DNA from: UBA1543 sp964596375
GTDB lineage: Bacteria > Pseudomonadota > Zetaproteobacteria > Mariprofundales > Mariprofundaceae
Reading direction: 5' to 3'
NCBI GenBank assembly: GCA_964596375.1
Contig: CAZQTO010000023.1
Coordinates: 1 to 21,860 of the forward strand
DNA: 21,860 nt
The number at the start of each line of letters is the position of its first letter. Position 1 is the first letter of the stretch. The notes under the pieces are model-generated. The model did no database searches. It saw nothing but the letters and a program-made list of their open reading frames with translations, and was not told where the DNA came from. The position numbers were made by a program, and so were the translations under genes. This document shows positions 1 to 8,222 of this stretch, piece after piece.

Positions 1-597
1 GCACACATTGCCCGGCTCGTTACCCAGATCGCGGGCAAACAGGGTGCCGCTGCACACAGCGCGAGCCCGGGTCAGCGCAACCTCCGCATCTTCCAGATCG
101 CGGCGCGAGGCAACCATCACGGTCACCGAACGCAGGGTGCGGGTGTTTTCCTCTTTCTTCGTCTGATACTTGTTGAAGGTATAAAGCCCCAGCCAGACAC
201 CCTCGGCTACGGCCTGCACCTTATCGCCCAGACTCGCACCCTTCACGTTCAATTCCGGCAGATAAAAGGACACATCACGCGCGCCGCCCTTATTCAGGGA
301 GCGTGCCGCCTTGGAGGCCAGCCGCCGCAGGCTGTGCAGCGTCAATTTCTTCTCATCGCCAGCACCGATCAACATTACGCGCTGCGTGAAGCTTCCCTCC
401 ACATCGTACAAAGTACCGCTCTCGCCGAATTCGCCACTGATGTCGAACTTGCGCAAAAAGGCTGTCAGTGTCTTGCCGGTGGCCTGCTGCAAATCACTGC
501 CCGAGGCAGTCAGCTTGCGCCCTTCCAGAAGCGCCAGAACTACAGCGTCATCGCGTTGTTTGGCGGCGGCTCCCGCCTTGACGGAAATATCGATCAT
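1..597 (-). CDS. pepA: Leucyl aminopeptidase (M17), N-terminal part, cut by window edge
   Basis: The minus-strand frame is open from an ATG at 597 to the left edge, giving 199 residues of a family usually near 500. This covers the N-terminal, non-catalytic domain of M17 leucyl aminopeptidases. The visible end reads LFARDLGNEPGNVC, matching the conserved ARDLxNEPxN segment that leads into the metal-binding peptidase domain. The di-metal catalytic residues lie outside the window. PepA is a cytosolic hexameric exopeptidase, and in some bacteria it also binds DNA; neither can be judged from this fragment. GAGAGG lies 6 bases before the ATG and supports the start. It lies 111 bases downstream of glnE in the same direction. 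I see no clear promoter or terminator between them, so its transcript boundary is unknown. Confidence 0.85.
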   Translation of the reverse strand, partial: MIDISVKAGAAAKQRDDAVVLALLEGRKLTASGSDLQQATGKTLTAFLRKFDISGEFGESGTLYDVEGSFTQRVMLIGAGDEKKLTLHSLRRLASKAARSLNKGGARDVSFYLPELNVKGASLGDKVQAVAEGVWLGLYTFNKYQTKKEENTRTLRSVTVMVASRRDLEDAEVALTRARAVCSGTLFARDLGNEPGNVC

Positions 598-708
598 GAA
601 AATCCTCTCAGGTGCTTGATTTTAGTATTTTTGGATAATGCCCGATTATTTTGGGGAAGTCCTCATTATGAGCATTAAGTATATTTTCACCACTTAATTT
701 TCCTTCCA

Positions 709-3432
709 TCAGGCCTTGGTGGCAAGCAGTTCGAAGAATACCTTCCGGATCATCGTCATCTCCTTGCGCAGGGTCTGTGGCGTGGTGATTTCGACATGCC
801 GGCGCATGGTCTCCCATTCGGTCGCACTGGCGTCAGCCGGCAGCTTACCAATCGATTCCCACAACTCAACGCGCAGCGCATTTTCCATCTGGCGATATTT
901 TTCATAGGTTGAAGCAAGCTGCTCGCCTGCATCCCGCCAGCTCTCGGGCGCAGTCGACGGGAGATTGCGCAAGATGGCTGCAGTACCGCGTTCTCTGCCA
1001 CCAAAAGCCAGCCGGGCAAACTGGGCAAGAAATTCAATGTCCACCAGGCCACCGGCATCGTGCTTCAGATTGATGATATCTTCCGACTTGCTTCCCAGAT
1101 GTTCGAGCATCTTGGCGCGCATCTCCAAAACATCAGCAACCAGTTGTTTCCTGTCGCGCGGCATATCAAGCATTTCACTGACCACCGCACCTACTGCCTT
1201 TTGTGCTTCTTCAGGCCCGGCCACCGGGCGCGCCCTGGTAAGCACCTGATGTTCCCAGGTCTGCGCATTGTTGCGCTGATATTCGCTGAAACCGTTCAGG
1301 TTGGTCACCAGCACCCCGCTCTGCCCTGAGGGGCGCAGTCGTGCATCGAATTCAAATCCGGCCCCGAACGGCGCCTTTCCCGTCAGATACTGAATCATGC
1401 GCCGACCCAGGCGTTGTGCATGCTCCCACATGCTGCGTCGGCCGATCATTTCGTCGGGACTATCGTGCACCAGCACAAAAACCATATCCAGATCGGAAGC
1501 CAGGCCCATTTCCCGGCTTCCATGCTTGCCCATAGCCAGAGCGACAAACGGGAAATCTTCGGGTAAATCCATGTGGTGCAGGCAAAGTCGTAACATGGCC
1601 TGCGTCGCGGCATCTGCCGTGTCGGCTAGCCAGGCACCGACTGTTGTCGCATCGGCTTGATGCGCATCCACCGATAGTGCGCACAGCAAGCGGGCACGAT
1701 CCACCAGAGAACCAATATCGGCCAGAAAGTTTTCCTCATCATCCAGCGGCAACTTCGCCATACGTTCCACGATAGGCTGGATGTCTGTATCCCCGCGCTC
1801 CTCCGCCAAGGGCCATTCAAGCCATGATGGATCCCGCACAATATGTTCGCGCACATAAGCGGATGCAGACAACACGCCGATCAGCCAGTCCAATGCGCCG
1901 CCATGCGTGGCCAACAGATCAATCCATGTCGCTCGACCGGCGATGTTACTTAACAGTTCAGCCAGCGCCTCCACAGCCGTCACGCCATTGATATCATCCA
2001 GCCAGCGCGGCATGGCCCGCGACAACACAATCTCGATACGACCACGACTGCGCTCGGGCAATACACCGCGATCCAGTTGCGCATCCATGCGTTCAAGTGC
2101 TTGAACCATTCGCTGGCGCGAGCTCTCATCGAGATGCGCCATATCCGCGGCATGCTCACCGTGCAACCAGCTCTTTGCAGAACCCTCGAATGTCTCCAGT
2201 GGCAACACATGCTCGCTGAATGCAGCTGATACCTTGCCGCCCCATCCCTGCATCACCGCCTTGATATCACTGACACCCATTGCCTGCTCAAGGTAGGTCT
2301 CAAAGCCCTGCGGCAGCTTCTGCGTCTGTTCACCCTTGCGTGCCTGCACGGCATGCTCCACCCGCCGCCACAGGCAGTAGGCATCGTGCAGCATCTCTGC
2401 CTCATCCTCATCAAGCGTTCCGAAATCGCACAGGGCACGCAAGGCCGGCATGCTTCCGCTCAGACGCAACTCGCGATTAACACCGCCATGCAGTAGCTGC
2501 ATCGACTGGATGACAAACTCGATTTCACGGATGCCGCCAATGCCGCGCTTCACATCGAAACCGACTTCCAGTTTCTGATCACCTGCCTGCGCATCAATGC
2601 GCCGCTTCATATCGGCCAGCGCGGCGACTGTCGTATAATCAAGATAGCGGCGATAGATAAATGGCGATACACCATCAACAAATGCCTGACCGAGCTCCAT
2701 ATTTCCGGCAACCGGACGGGACTTGATAAGCATCGCCCTCTCCCACGTCTGGCCGTAGTTCTGATAAAAATCCACCGTCGCATCAAGACTCAGACAAATG
2801 GCCGCACCATCGCCACCGGGCCGAAGGCGCATATCCATCGGCCATACCATGCCATCTGCCGTTCGCTCGGACATCAGGCGAATCAGCATGCGGGACAGGT
2901 GATTGTAGTATTCGGCTGCAGGCACATCTTTCCTGCCACCCGATGTGTTTCCCTCGCCTTGCCAGACAAACAACGGATCTACATCGGAGCCCAGATTCAG
3001 CTCACGACCGCCATGTTTGCCCAAGCCAATCACACAGAAAGAACCGCCTTCCACGCGGCCGAAACGCGGTGCAATGAGACGTTCGGCCATGCGCAAAGAT
3101 TCATCCAGCAGGCCGGATGCGAAATCGGCGATAGCCATGTACGAACGCTCGATATCGCCGTGCACAGCCATTTCCCACCAGATGATATGGCGCATGCCCC
3201 GATGTTTGCAGATGCGCAGGTGGCGCATGCATGCACTCACATCGCCACTGTCAAAAGCTGGCACCCATGCCTGACTTTCATCCGGTAATAGCGCCTGATC
3301 CACCGGCTTGAACAACTCGACACAAGCCTCTTCATCCGCGCCGCGCATCAACGAAGCAAACAGTGGAGAGATGTCCAGAAGGCGTTGTGCATTGGCCTGC
3401 TGCTCAGAAGGTACATAGGTCATCATCGGCAT
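709..3432 (-). CDS. glnE: Bifunctional glutamine synthetase adenylyltransferase/adenylyl-removing enzyme
   Basis: GlnE adenylylates glutamine synthetase, switching it off when nitrogen is plentiful, and removes the group when nitrogen is short, under PII control. At 907 residues it is near the family size (E. coli about 946) with a shorter N-terminus. Two nucleotidyltransferase domains are visible. The adenylyl-removase domain has GLGKHGGRELNLGSDVD at about 136-152 and DMRLRPGGDG at 200-209. The adenylyl-transferase domain has AMGKHGSREMGLASDLD at about 633-649 and DARLRPSG at 696-703. Both keep the paired metal-binding aspartates of SDxD. Its targets, glnA and glnB, lie just upstream, separated by a strong terminator, so glnE is probably transcribed separately. 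No clear Shine-Dalgarno precedes the ATG at 3432, and the ATGs at 3426 and 3423 are alternatives. Confidence 0.96.
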   Translation of the reverse strand: MPMMTYVPSEQQANAQRLLDISPLFASLMRGADEEACVELFKPVDQALLPDESQAWVPAFDSGDVSACMRHLRICKHRGMRHIIWWEMAVHGDIERSYMAIADFASGLLDESLRMAERLIAPRFGRVEGGSFCVIGLGKHGGRELNLGSDVDPLFVWQGEGNTSGGRKDVPAAEYYNHLSRMLIRLMSERTADGMVWPMDMRLRPGGDGAAICLSLDATVDFYQNYGQTWERAMLIKSRPVAGNMELGQAFVDGVSPFIYRRYLDYTTVAALADMKRRIDAQAGDQKLEVGFDVKRGIGGIREIEFVIQSMQLLHGGVNRELRLSGSMPALRALCDFGTLDEDEAEMLHDAYCLWRRVEHAVQARKGEQTQKLPQGFETYLEQAMGVSDIKAVMQGWGGKVSAAFSEHVLPLETFEGSAKSWLHGEHAADMAHLDESSRQRMVQALERMDAQLDRGVLPERSRGRIEIVLSRAMPRWLDDINGVTAVEALAELLSNIAGRATWIDLLATHGGALDWLIGVLSASAYVREHIVRDPSWLEWPLAEERGDTDIQPIVERMAKLPLDDEENFLADIGSLVDRARLLCALSVDAHQADATTVGAWLADTADAATQAMLRLCLHHMDLPEDFPFVALAMGKHGSREMGLASDLDMVFVLVHDSPDEMIGRRSMWEHAQRLGRRMIQYLTGKAPFGAGFEFDARLRPSGQSGVLVTNLNGFSEYQRNNAQTWEHQVLTRARPVAGPEEAQKAVGAVVSEMLDMPRDRKQLVADVLEMRAKMLEHLGSKSEDIINLKHDAGGLVDIEFLAQFARLAFGGRERGTAAILRNLPSTAPESWRDAGEQLASTYEKYRQMENALRVELWESIGKLPADASATEWETMRRHVEITTPQTLRKEMTMIRKVFFELLATKA

Positions 3433-3486
3433 GGCTTGATGTTAACGGCGAACAGTCCGGAAAAGAAGCAACTCCCGGAAGCGCAT

Positions 3487-3513
3487 AAAAAAGGCCGCCT
3501 TCGGGCGGCCTTT
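3487..3513 (-). terminator. Rho-independent terminator after glnA
   Basis: A perfect 10-bp stem (AAAGGCCGCC at 3490-3499, complement at 3504-3513) closes a TTCG tetraloop. Six A residues on the plus strand (3487-3492) give a U tract for minus-strand transcripts. It starts about 20 bases after the glnA stop and separates glnA from glnE. The plus-strand side is also followed by a T-rich run, so it may work in both directions. Confidence 0.92.
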
Positions 3514-3534
3514 CTGTTTTGTATCTGAAACAGA

Positions 3535-4968
3535 CTACACGGAGTAGTACAGTTCAAATTCCATCGGATGCGGACGCATGCGGACTTCGTTGAGCTCTTC
3601 CATCTTCAGTTCGATGTAGGCATCAATCATGTCATCATCCATCACACCGCCAGCCTTGAGGAACTCACGATCAGCACTCAGAGAATTCAGCGCCTCTTCA
3701 AGTGAACCACAGACAGTCGGAATCTTCTTGCCCTCTTCCGGCGGCAGGTCGTACAGGTTCTTGTCGGCAGCTTCACCCGGATCGATCTTGTTGGCGATAC
3801 CATCAAGACCGGCCAGCATCATGGCGGTAAAGGCCAGATACGGGTTGGCTGAGCAATCCGGGAAGCGAACTTCAATACGGCGGGCCGGATCGGAGTTAAC
3901 CACCGGAATACGGATGGAAGCGGAACGGTTACGGTTGGAGTAGGCCAGCATTACTGGTGCTTCAAAGCCCGGAACCAGACGCTTGTAGGAGTTGGTTGAA
4001 CCATTGGTGAAGGCATTAAGCGCCTTGGCATGCTTGATGATGCCACCGATATAGTACAGGGCTTCCTGCGACAGATTGGCATACTTGTCACCGGCAAACA
4101 GGTTCTTGCCGTCTTTCCACAGCGACTGATGGACATGCATGGCAGAACCGTTGTCGTTGTAGATCGGCTTGGGCATGAAGGTTGCAGTTTTACCGTGCGC
4201 GTGTGCTACATTATGCACCACATACTTGTACCACTGGGCCTTATCGGCCTGCTCGATCAGTTCACCGAAACGCATGGCCAGCTCGCACTGACCGGCTGTT
4301 GCCACCTCATGGTGATGGCATTCCATATGGATACCCAGATCGGTCATAACCAGCGACATATCATTGCGGATTTCATGCAGCGAATCGATCGGCGGAACCG
4401 GGAAGTAACCACCCTTAACGCGCGGACGGTGCCCGGAGTTGCGCATCATGCCCTCAGAGGCGTCAGCGAAGTTCTTCTTGGAATTCCAAGCCGCTTCCTC
4501 GGACTCGATCTGATAACCGCAGCCACCCATTTCATTGTGGAATGTGAGGGCATCAAAGATGAAGAATTCCAGCTCAGGGCCGAAGTATGCGGTATCGGCG
4601 ATACCTGCGGAGCGGATGTAGTTCAGGGCGCGCTGAGCGACCTGACGCGGGCAACGGTTGTAGTCCTGACCGGTCAGCGGATCAATCACCTGTGCAACCA
4701 GCACCAAGGTGGAAGCCTCGAAGAACGGATCGATTTTGGCACTTTCCGGATCAGGAATCAGCGCCATATCGGAATTGTTAATATCGCACCAACCGGCAAC
4801 CGAGGAGCCATCGAAAGCGAAACCGTCTTCGAAACAATCCTCATTCAGCTCATGTGCCGGAAAGGATACGTGCTGCCATTTGCCACGCGTGTCGGTAAAA
4901 CGAACGTCGATGAATTCGCATTCGTTCTCCTTAAGCATGTCCATTACTTTTTTGATTGCGTCACTCAT
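3535..4968 (-). CDS. glnA: Glutamine synthetase type I
   Basis: This ATP-dependent enzyme makes glutamine from glutamate and ammonia in the cytosol, as a dodecamer. The 477-residue product matches GSI-beta enzymes throughout: the N-terminal FTDTRGKWQHVS segment, the catalytic GPELEFFIFD, the ATP/glutamate site with NGSAMHVHQSLW, and RRIEVRFPDCSANPY. The adenylylation loop reads DKNLYDLPPEE, with Tyr at about residue 406 (equivalent to E. coli Tyr397), so it should be regulated by the GlnE encoded just downstream. I place the start at the ATG at 4968 (MSDAIKK), not the in-frame ATG at 4977: the AGGAG at 4979-4983 is 10 bases from the first but only 1 base from the second, and family members begin close to this point. 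It is preceded by glnB and followed by a strong terminator. Confidence 0.97.
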   Translation of the reverse strand: MSDAIKKVMDMLKENECEFIDVRFTDTRGKWQHVSFPAHELNEDCFEDGFAFDGSSVAGWCDINNSDMALIPDPESAKIDPFFEASTLVLVAQVIDPLTGQDYNRCPRQVAQRALNYIRSAGIADTAYFGPELEFFIFDALTFHNEMGGCGYQIESEEAAWNSKKNFADASEGMMRNSGHRPRVKGGYFPVPPIDSLHEIRNDMSLVMTDLGIHMECHHHEVATAGQCELAMRFGELIEQADKAQWYKYVVHNVAHAHGKTATFMPKPIYNDNGSAMHVHQSLWKDGKNLFAGDKYANLSQEALYYIGGIIKHAKALNAFTNGSTNSYKRLVPGFEAPVMLAYSNRNRSASIRIPVVNSDPARRIEVRFPDCSANPYLAFTAMMLAGLDGIANKIDPGEAADKNLYDLPPEEGKKIPTVCGSLEEALNSLSADREFLKAGGVMDDDMIDAYIELKMEELNEVRMRPHPMEFELYYSV

Positions 4969-4978
4969 ATTATTCATT

Positions 4979-4983
4979 CTCCT
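4979..4983 (-). promoter_or_regulatory. Ribosome binding site deciding the glnA start
   Basis: AGGAG on the minus strand. It abuts the ATG at 4977 too closely to serve it, but is 10 bases from the ATG at 4968, favouring the shorter protein. Confidence 0.6.
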
Positions 4984-5002
4984 GTCGGTCTTAGCGACCT
5001 TT

Positions 5003-5008
5003 TTTATA
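5003..5008 (-). promoter_or_regulatory. Possible -10 box of a glnA promoter
   Basis: TATAAA on the minus strand, within the 75-base glnB-glnA gap. The base run 17 upstream (TCAGCA) is a poor -35, so a promoter here would need an activator or be weak. Read-through from glnB remains possible. Confidence 0.3.
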
Positions 5009-5043
5009 AACCACCCTCAAAGTCTTGCTGACTCTATGGCCAG

Positions 5044-5382
5044 CTAAACTGCATCCTCATCGCGTTCACCGGTACGAATGCGTACCGTCTGTTCCACAGG
5101 CAGCACAAAAATCTTACCGTCGCCGATTTTACCAGTGCGCGCAGCATTGATAATCGCTTCCAGCGCCGCCTCCAGCCGGTCCTCATTGACCACCACCTCA
5201 AGCTTGATCTTGGGAAGAAAATCCACCGAATATTCGGCGCCGCGGTAAAGCTCTTTATGGCCCTTCTGATGGCCGTAGCCCTTAACCTCGGTCACGGTCA
5301 TGCCGTCCACACCGATATCAGCCAGTGCATCCTTGACGTCGTCAAGTTTGAACGGCTTGATGATGGCTTCAATCTTCTTCAT
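5044..5382 (-). CDS. glnB: Nitrogen regulatory protein PII
   Basis: PII is a small trimeric signalling protein that senses 2-oxoglutarate and ATP/ADP and is uridylylated when nitrogen is low. It steers GlnE and the NtrB kinase. The product is 112 residues, the exact usual length. It starts MKKIEAIIKPFKLDDVK, carries the T-loop YRGAEYSVDFLPK with the uridylylation site Tyr51, and has the B-loop TGKIGDGKIFV at about 83-93. AGGGAGA precedes the ATG at good spacing. It follows nadE by 21 bases and precedes glnA, an arrangement that places the sensor next to the enzyme it controls. I call it GlnB rather than GlnK because it is next to glnA, with no amtB alongside; sequence alone cannot fully separate the two. 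Confidence 0.95.
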   Translation of the reverse strand: MKKIEAIIKPFKLDDVKDALADIGVDGMTVTEVKGYGHQKGHKELYRGAEYSVDFLPKIKLEVVVNEDRLEAALEAIINAARTGKIGDGKIFVLPVEQTVRIRTGERDEDAV

Positions 5383-5403
5383 ATCTTCTCCCTGGCTGTG
5401 AAT

Positions 5404-7011
5404 CTATGCCAGATGTTCGCGAAACCCGTGGGTAATCGGATAGCGCCGGTCGCGCCCAAACGCCTTCTGCGTAATCTTCACACCCGGCGGAGCCTGCCGT
5501 CGCTTATATTCTGCAATATACAGCATGCGGATGACACGCTCGACCAGCACGGAGTCAAAACCCCGCGCTGCAATGTGGGCCATATCCTGCCCCAATTCAA
5601 TATAAGACTGCAAGATGTCATCCAGTACCGCGTAGTCGGGCAGGGAATCGGAATCCATCTGATCCGGCCTGAGTTCGGCTGATGGCGGTTTGCTGATGGT
5701 ATTCTCGGGAATCAGCACGCCGTGCCGGTTGATATGCCGGGCCAGGGCAAAGGCCTGTGTCTTGTAAACATCCTTGAGCGGGGCAAATCCACCAGCCATA
5801 TCGCCGTATAAGGTGGCATAACCCACCGCCATCTCGCTCTTGTTACCGGTAGTCAGCAGCATACGTCCGGTTTTGTTGGAAACAGCCATCAACAACAATC
5901 CCCGAATCCGGGCCTGCACATTCTCTTCGGTGACATCAGGATTGCTCAGGCCCCACTTGCTAAACGTCTCGGCCAGCAATGCATCCACTGCCACCACGGG
6001 TGACTCGATGGGCAATGTGATGGATTCAATACCCAGATTCCGCACCAGTTCCTTGGCATCGCTGACTGAATGATCGCTCGAATATCGCGAAGGCATCAGC
6101 ACACCAAGCACCTGTTCCGCTCCCAGCGCCTCCACAGCCAGTGCTGCCACCAGCGCCGAATCAATGCCGCCGGACAGACCAATCACCACCTGCGAACAGG
6201 CGTTGCGTCGCACATAATCACGCACCCCAAGCACCAGCGCGCGATGTATCTGATCCATCGTATCCGGAAGCGGTACCACATCTCCACAGCTCGCAGCCAC
6301 ATCCACCAGCACATCGGCACACTCGAACATCGGCGCCCGCGCCAGCAACACACCGCTTGCATCCATCGCATGGCTACCACCATCGAACACGATCTCATCC
6401 TGCCCGCCCACCGGGTTTACATACACCGTCGGCACCCCGAAGCGCAGCGCACGCCGCTGCATCAGGGCCTCTCGCTCCAGTTGCTTGTCGATATGGAAGG
6501 GGGAGGCATTGAGATTGAGCAGAACATCCCGCGGCTGTGCGGCTGAGGCTTCTGCCAGCTCATCATCCCACAGATCCTCACAGATGCCGACACCAATACG
6601 CCAGCCGTGCACCTCGAAAACATCGGCGCTGTTACCAGGCGTGAAATAGCGCCGCTCATCGAACACACCGTAGTTGGGCAAGGCGCGTTTGTCGTAAACC
6701 CCGACAAGCTTGCCGTTAGCGGCAAGCGTTGCGCTGTTATACATACATCCATCCACGCGTCTGGGATGACCGAAGACCACCACGGCCTGCTTTGCATTGG
6801 CGATAATCTGAGCTGTTGCACCCTCTACCTCTCGCATGAAGGCATCACGCAGCAGCAGGTCCTCGGGCGGATAACCGGTGAGCACCAGCTCCGGCAGAAC
6901 CAGCATATCGCAGTGCGCATCTTCCGCGCGCTGCATGGCATCAAGCACCATGCACGTGTTGAATCCAATATCGCCAACCTGCGGGGCGACCTGCGCCATC
7001 ATGATTTTCAA
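5404..7011 (-). CDS. nadE: Glutamine-dependent NAD+ synthetase
   Basis: This enzyme performs the last step of NAD+ synthesis, amidating deamido-NAD+ with ammonia released from glutamine. The 535-residue protein is the two-domain form. An N-terminal nitrilase-type glutaminase has the triad Glu41 (LPELVLTGYPPED), Lys108 (DKRALPNYGVFDE) and Cys144 (GVGICEDLWDD). A C-terminal adenylating synthetase has the pyrophosphate-binding SGGIDS at 280-285. I use the TTG at 7011 as start: GGAGGG lies about 9-10 bases upstream, and the resulting MKIMMAQVAPQVGD matches the family N-terminus. The in-frame ATGs at 7002 and 6999 are the alternatives. It sits 73 bases after queA and 21 before glnB, probably one transcription unit. 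Its own need for glutamine may explain the pairing with glnA. Confidence 0.95.
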   Translation of the reverse strand: MKIMMAQVAPQVGDIGFNTCMVLDAMQRAEDAHCDMLVLPELVLTGYPPEDLLLRDAFMREVEGATAQIIANAKQAVVVFGHPRRVDGCMYNSATLAANGKLVGVYDKRALPNYGVFDERRYFTPGNSADVFEVHGWRIGVGICEDLWDDELAEASAAQPRDVLLNLNASPFHIDKQLEREALMQRRALRFGVPTVYVNPVGGQDEIVFDGGSHAMDASGVLLARAPMFECADVLVDVAASCGDVVPLPDTMDQIHRALVLGVRDYVRRNACSQVVIGLSGGIDSALVAALAVEALGAEQVLGVLMPSRYSSDHSVSDAKELVRNLGIESITLPIESPVVAVDALLAETFSKWGLSNPDVTEENVQARIRGLLLMAVSNKTGRMLLTTGNKSEMAVGYATLYGDMAGGFAPLKDVYKTQAFALARHINRHGVLIPENTISKPPSAELRPDQMDSDSLPDYAVLDDILQSYIELGQDMAHIAARGFDSVLVERVIRMLYIAEYKRRQAPPGVKITQKAFGRDRRYPITHGFREHLA

Positions 7012-7084
7012 GCTGGGCTGCCCTCCATATAGACAGAAAAAACGCCGACACCGCCATCATGTCTGCGACAGGCAGCAGCATACA

Positions 7085-8104
7085 TCATTCGTTGCGCGCG
7101 ACGAACATTGCATCACCGTAGGAATAAAAGCGGTAGGCAGCCTCGATAGCATGCCGGTAGGCCTGCATCACCTTCTCCTGCCCTCCCAGCGCACAAACCA
7201 GCATCAGCAGGGTGGAACGGGGCAGATGGAAGTTGGTCAGCAGGGCATCGGTCATGCGAAAATCATAGCCGGGCGTGATAAACAGTCGTGTCCGTCCACA
7301 GCCGGCACGCAACACACCGCCCTCCCCCGCTGCTTCCAGCGTGCGCAGGCTGGTGGTGCCGACCGCTACGATGCGTCGACCTTCAGCCCTGGCCGCATTG
7401 ATCCGATCCGCCGTTTCCTGCGACACGATATACGCCTCTTCGTGCATGGGGTGGTCTTGTGTGTTCTCCACCTGCACAGGCTGGAAGGTTCCGGGACCGA
7501 CATGCAGGGTCACATGGACAAACTCAGCCCCCGCCTCCCGCATGGCCGCCATCAACTGATGGCTCAAATGCAATCCAGCGGTGGGTGCTGCCACAGCACC
7601 AGCATGGCGGGCAAAGACTGTCTGGTAACGCTGTTTATCCTCTTCTCTGTCCGGCCTGTCGATATATGGAGGCAGCGGCATATGGCCGCAGGCCTCAATC
7701 GCAGCTGCCACATCCGGGGCCTGCAAACACACCTTGACCTGTTTGCCATCGCGTTGCAGCACCTCGGCACTAAAATCCGCAGCAAAATGCACCCGCGTAC
7801 CGGGCTTAAGCGGTTTGTTCGCCTTGCCCCAGGCCAGCCATACATTTTCTTCCTGGCAAGGTTCAAGCAACAGGATTTCGACCTGACCGCCACTGTCCTT
7901 TTTCCCCAGCAGACGTGCCGGAATCACGCGCGTATCGTTGATCACCCAGATGTCACCGGGACGTACCAATTTTGGCAGGTCGCGAATCATGCGGTCCTGA
8001 AGCGCCTCGCCAAGCACAAGCAGGCGTGAACCCTCACGCTCGGCCAGCGGCTGTTTGGCGATGAGTGATTCGGGGAGTTGATAATCAAAGTCGCTGACAC
8101 GCAT
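7085..8104 (-). CDS. queA: S-adenosylmethionine:tRNA ribosyltransferase-isomerase
   Basis: QueA transfers and rearranges the ribose of S-adenosylmethionine onto preQ1 in tRNA, giving epoxyqueuosine at the wobble position of GUN anticodons. The 339-residue product (E. coli 356) contains VINDTRVIPARLLGKK, AAPTAGLHLS, GTTSLRTLEAA and TPGYDFRMTDALLTNFHLP, all typical of the family. I place the start at the ATG at 8104 (MRVSDFDYQLPESLIA), which matches the usual N-terminus. The upstream in-frame ATG at 8143 adds 13 atypical residues. No strong Shine-Dalgarno is visible at either. The usual neighbour tgt is not present; the downstream gene is nadE. It is divergent from the P-type ATPase gene. Confidence 0.95.
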   Translation of the reverse strand: MRVSDFDYQLPESLIAKQPLAEREGSRLLVLGEALQDRMIRDLPKLVRPGDIWVINDTRVIPARLLGKKDSGGQVEILLLEPCQEENVWLAWGKANKPLKPGTRVHFAADFSAEVLQRDGKQVKVCLQAPDVAAAIEACGHMPLPPYIDRPDREEDKQRYQTVFARHAGAVAAPTAGLHLSHQLMAAMREAGAEFVHVTLHVGPGTFQPVQVENTQDHPMHEEAYIVSQETADRINAARAEGRRIVAVGTTSLRTLEAAGEGGVLRAGCGRTRLFITPGYDFRMTDALLTNFHLPRSTLLMLVCALGGQEKVMQAYRHAIEAAYRFYSYGDAMFVARNE

Positions 8105-8176
8105 GGCGGCCAAGCCTAGCAGTATCCTGCCGTGCAGCCACATTCAGGAATCCAACATCAGGAGACCACATGATTG

Positions 8177-8186
8177 CCTTGCAAGG
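8177..8186. repeat. 10-bp perfect palindrome upstream of the ATPase gene
   Basis: CCTTGCAAGG reads the same on both strands. Its centre lies about 41 bases before the predicted transcription start of the ATPase gene, a position often used by activators. No regulator is identified. Confidence 0.35.
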
Positions 8187-8206
8187 GCTTTGCTGGCTAA
8201 AAGATG

Positions 8207-8215
8207 TGCTATAAC
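8207..8215 (+). promoter_or_regulatory. Extended -10 promoter of the ATPase gene
   Basis: TG-C-TATAAC is an extended -10 element (TGn then five of six consensus bases). No convincing -35 lies at 16-18 bases, as is usual for this class. The predicted start of transcription (about 8221-8223) coincides with the ATG at 8223, so the mRNA may lack a leader. Confidence 0.45.
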
Positions 8216-8222
8216 TCCCTAT

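Noticed and set aside
674..698. Stem-loop ATTAAGT/ACTTAAT between glnE and pepA as a terminator
   Set aside because: AT-only weak stem with an 11-base loop and no U tract in the direction of transcription.
4030..5031. A 333-codon open frame opposite glnA
   Set aside because: Complementary-frame shadow of glnA; no recognisable domain and no ribosome site.
5027..5042. Possible sigma-54 promoter upstream of glnA (TGG...GC on the minus strand)
   Set aside because: The GG and GC elements are 11 bases apart rather than 10, and the flanking consensus bases are poor.
6878..8029. A 383-codon open frame on the plus strand opposite nadE and queA
   Set aside because: It lies antisense to two well-recognised genes, resembles no family, and has the composition expected of the complement of GC-rich coding DNA.
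8103..8222. N-terminal extension of the ATPase
   Set aside because: The added 40 residues cover the promoter and the queA start and have no family similarity.
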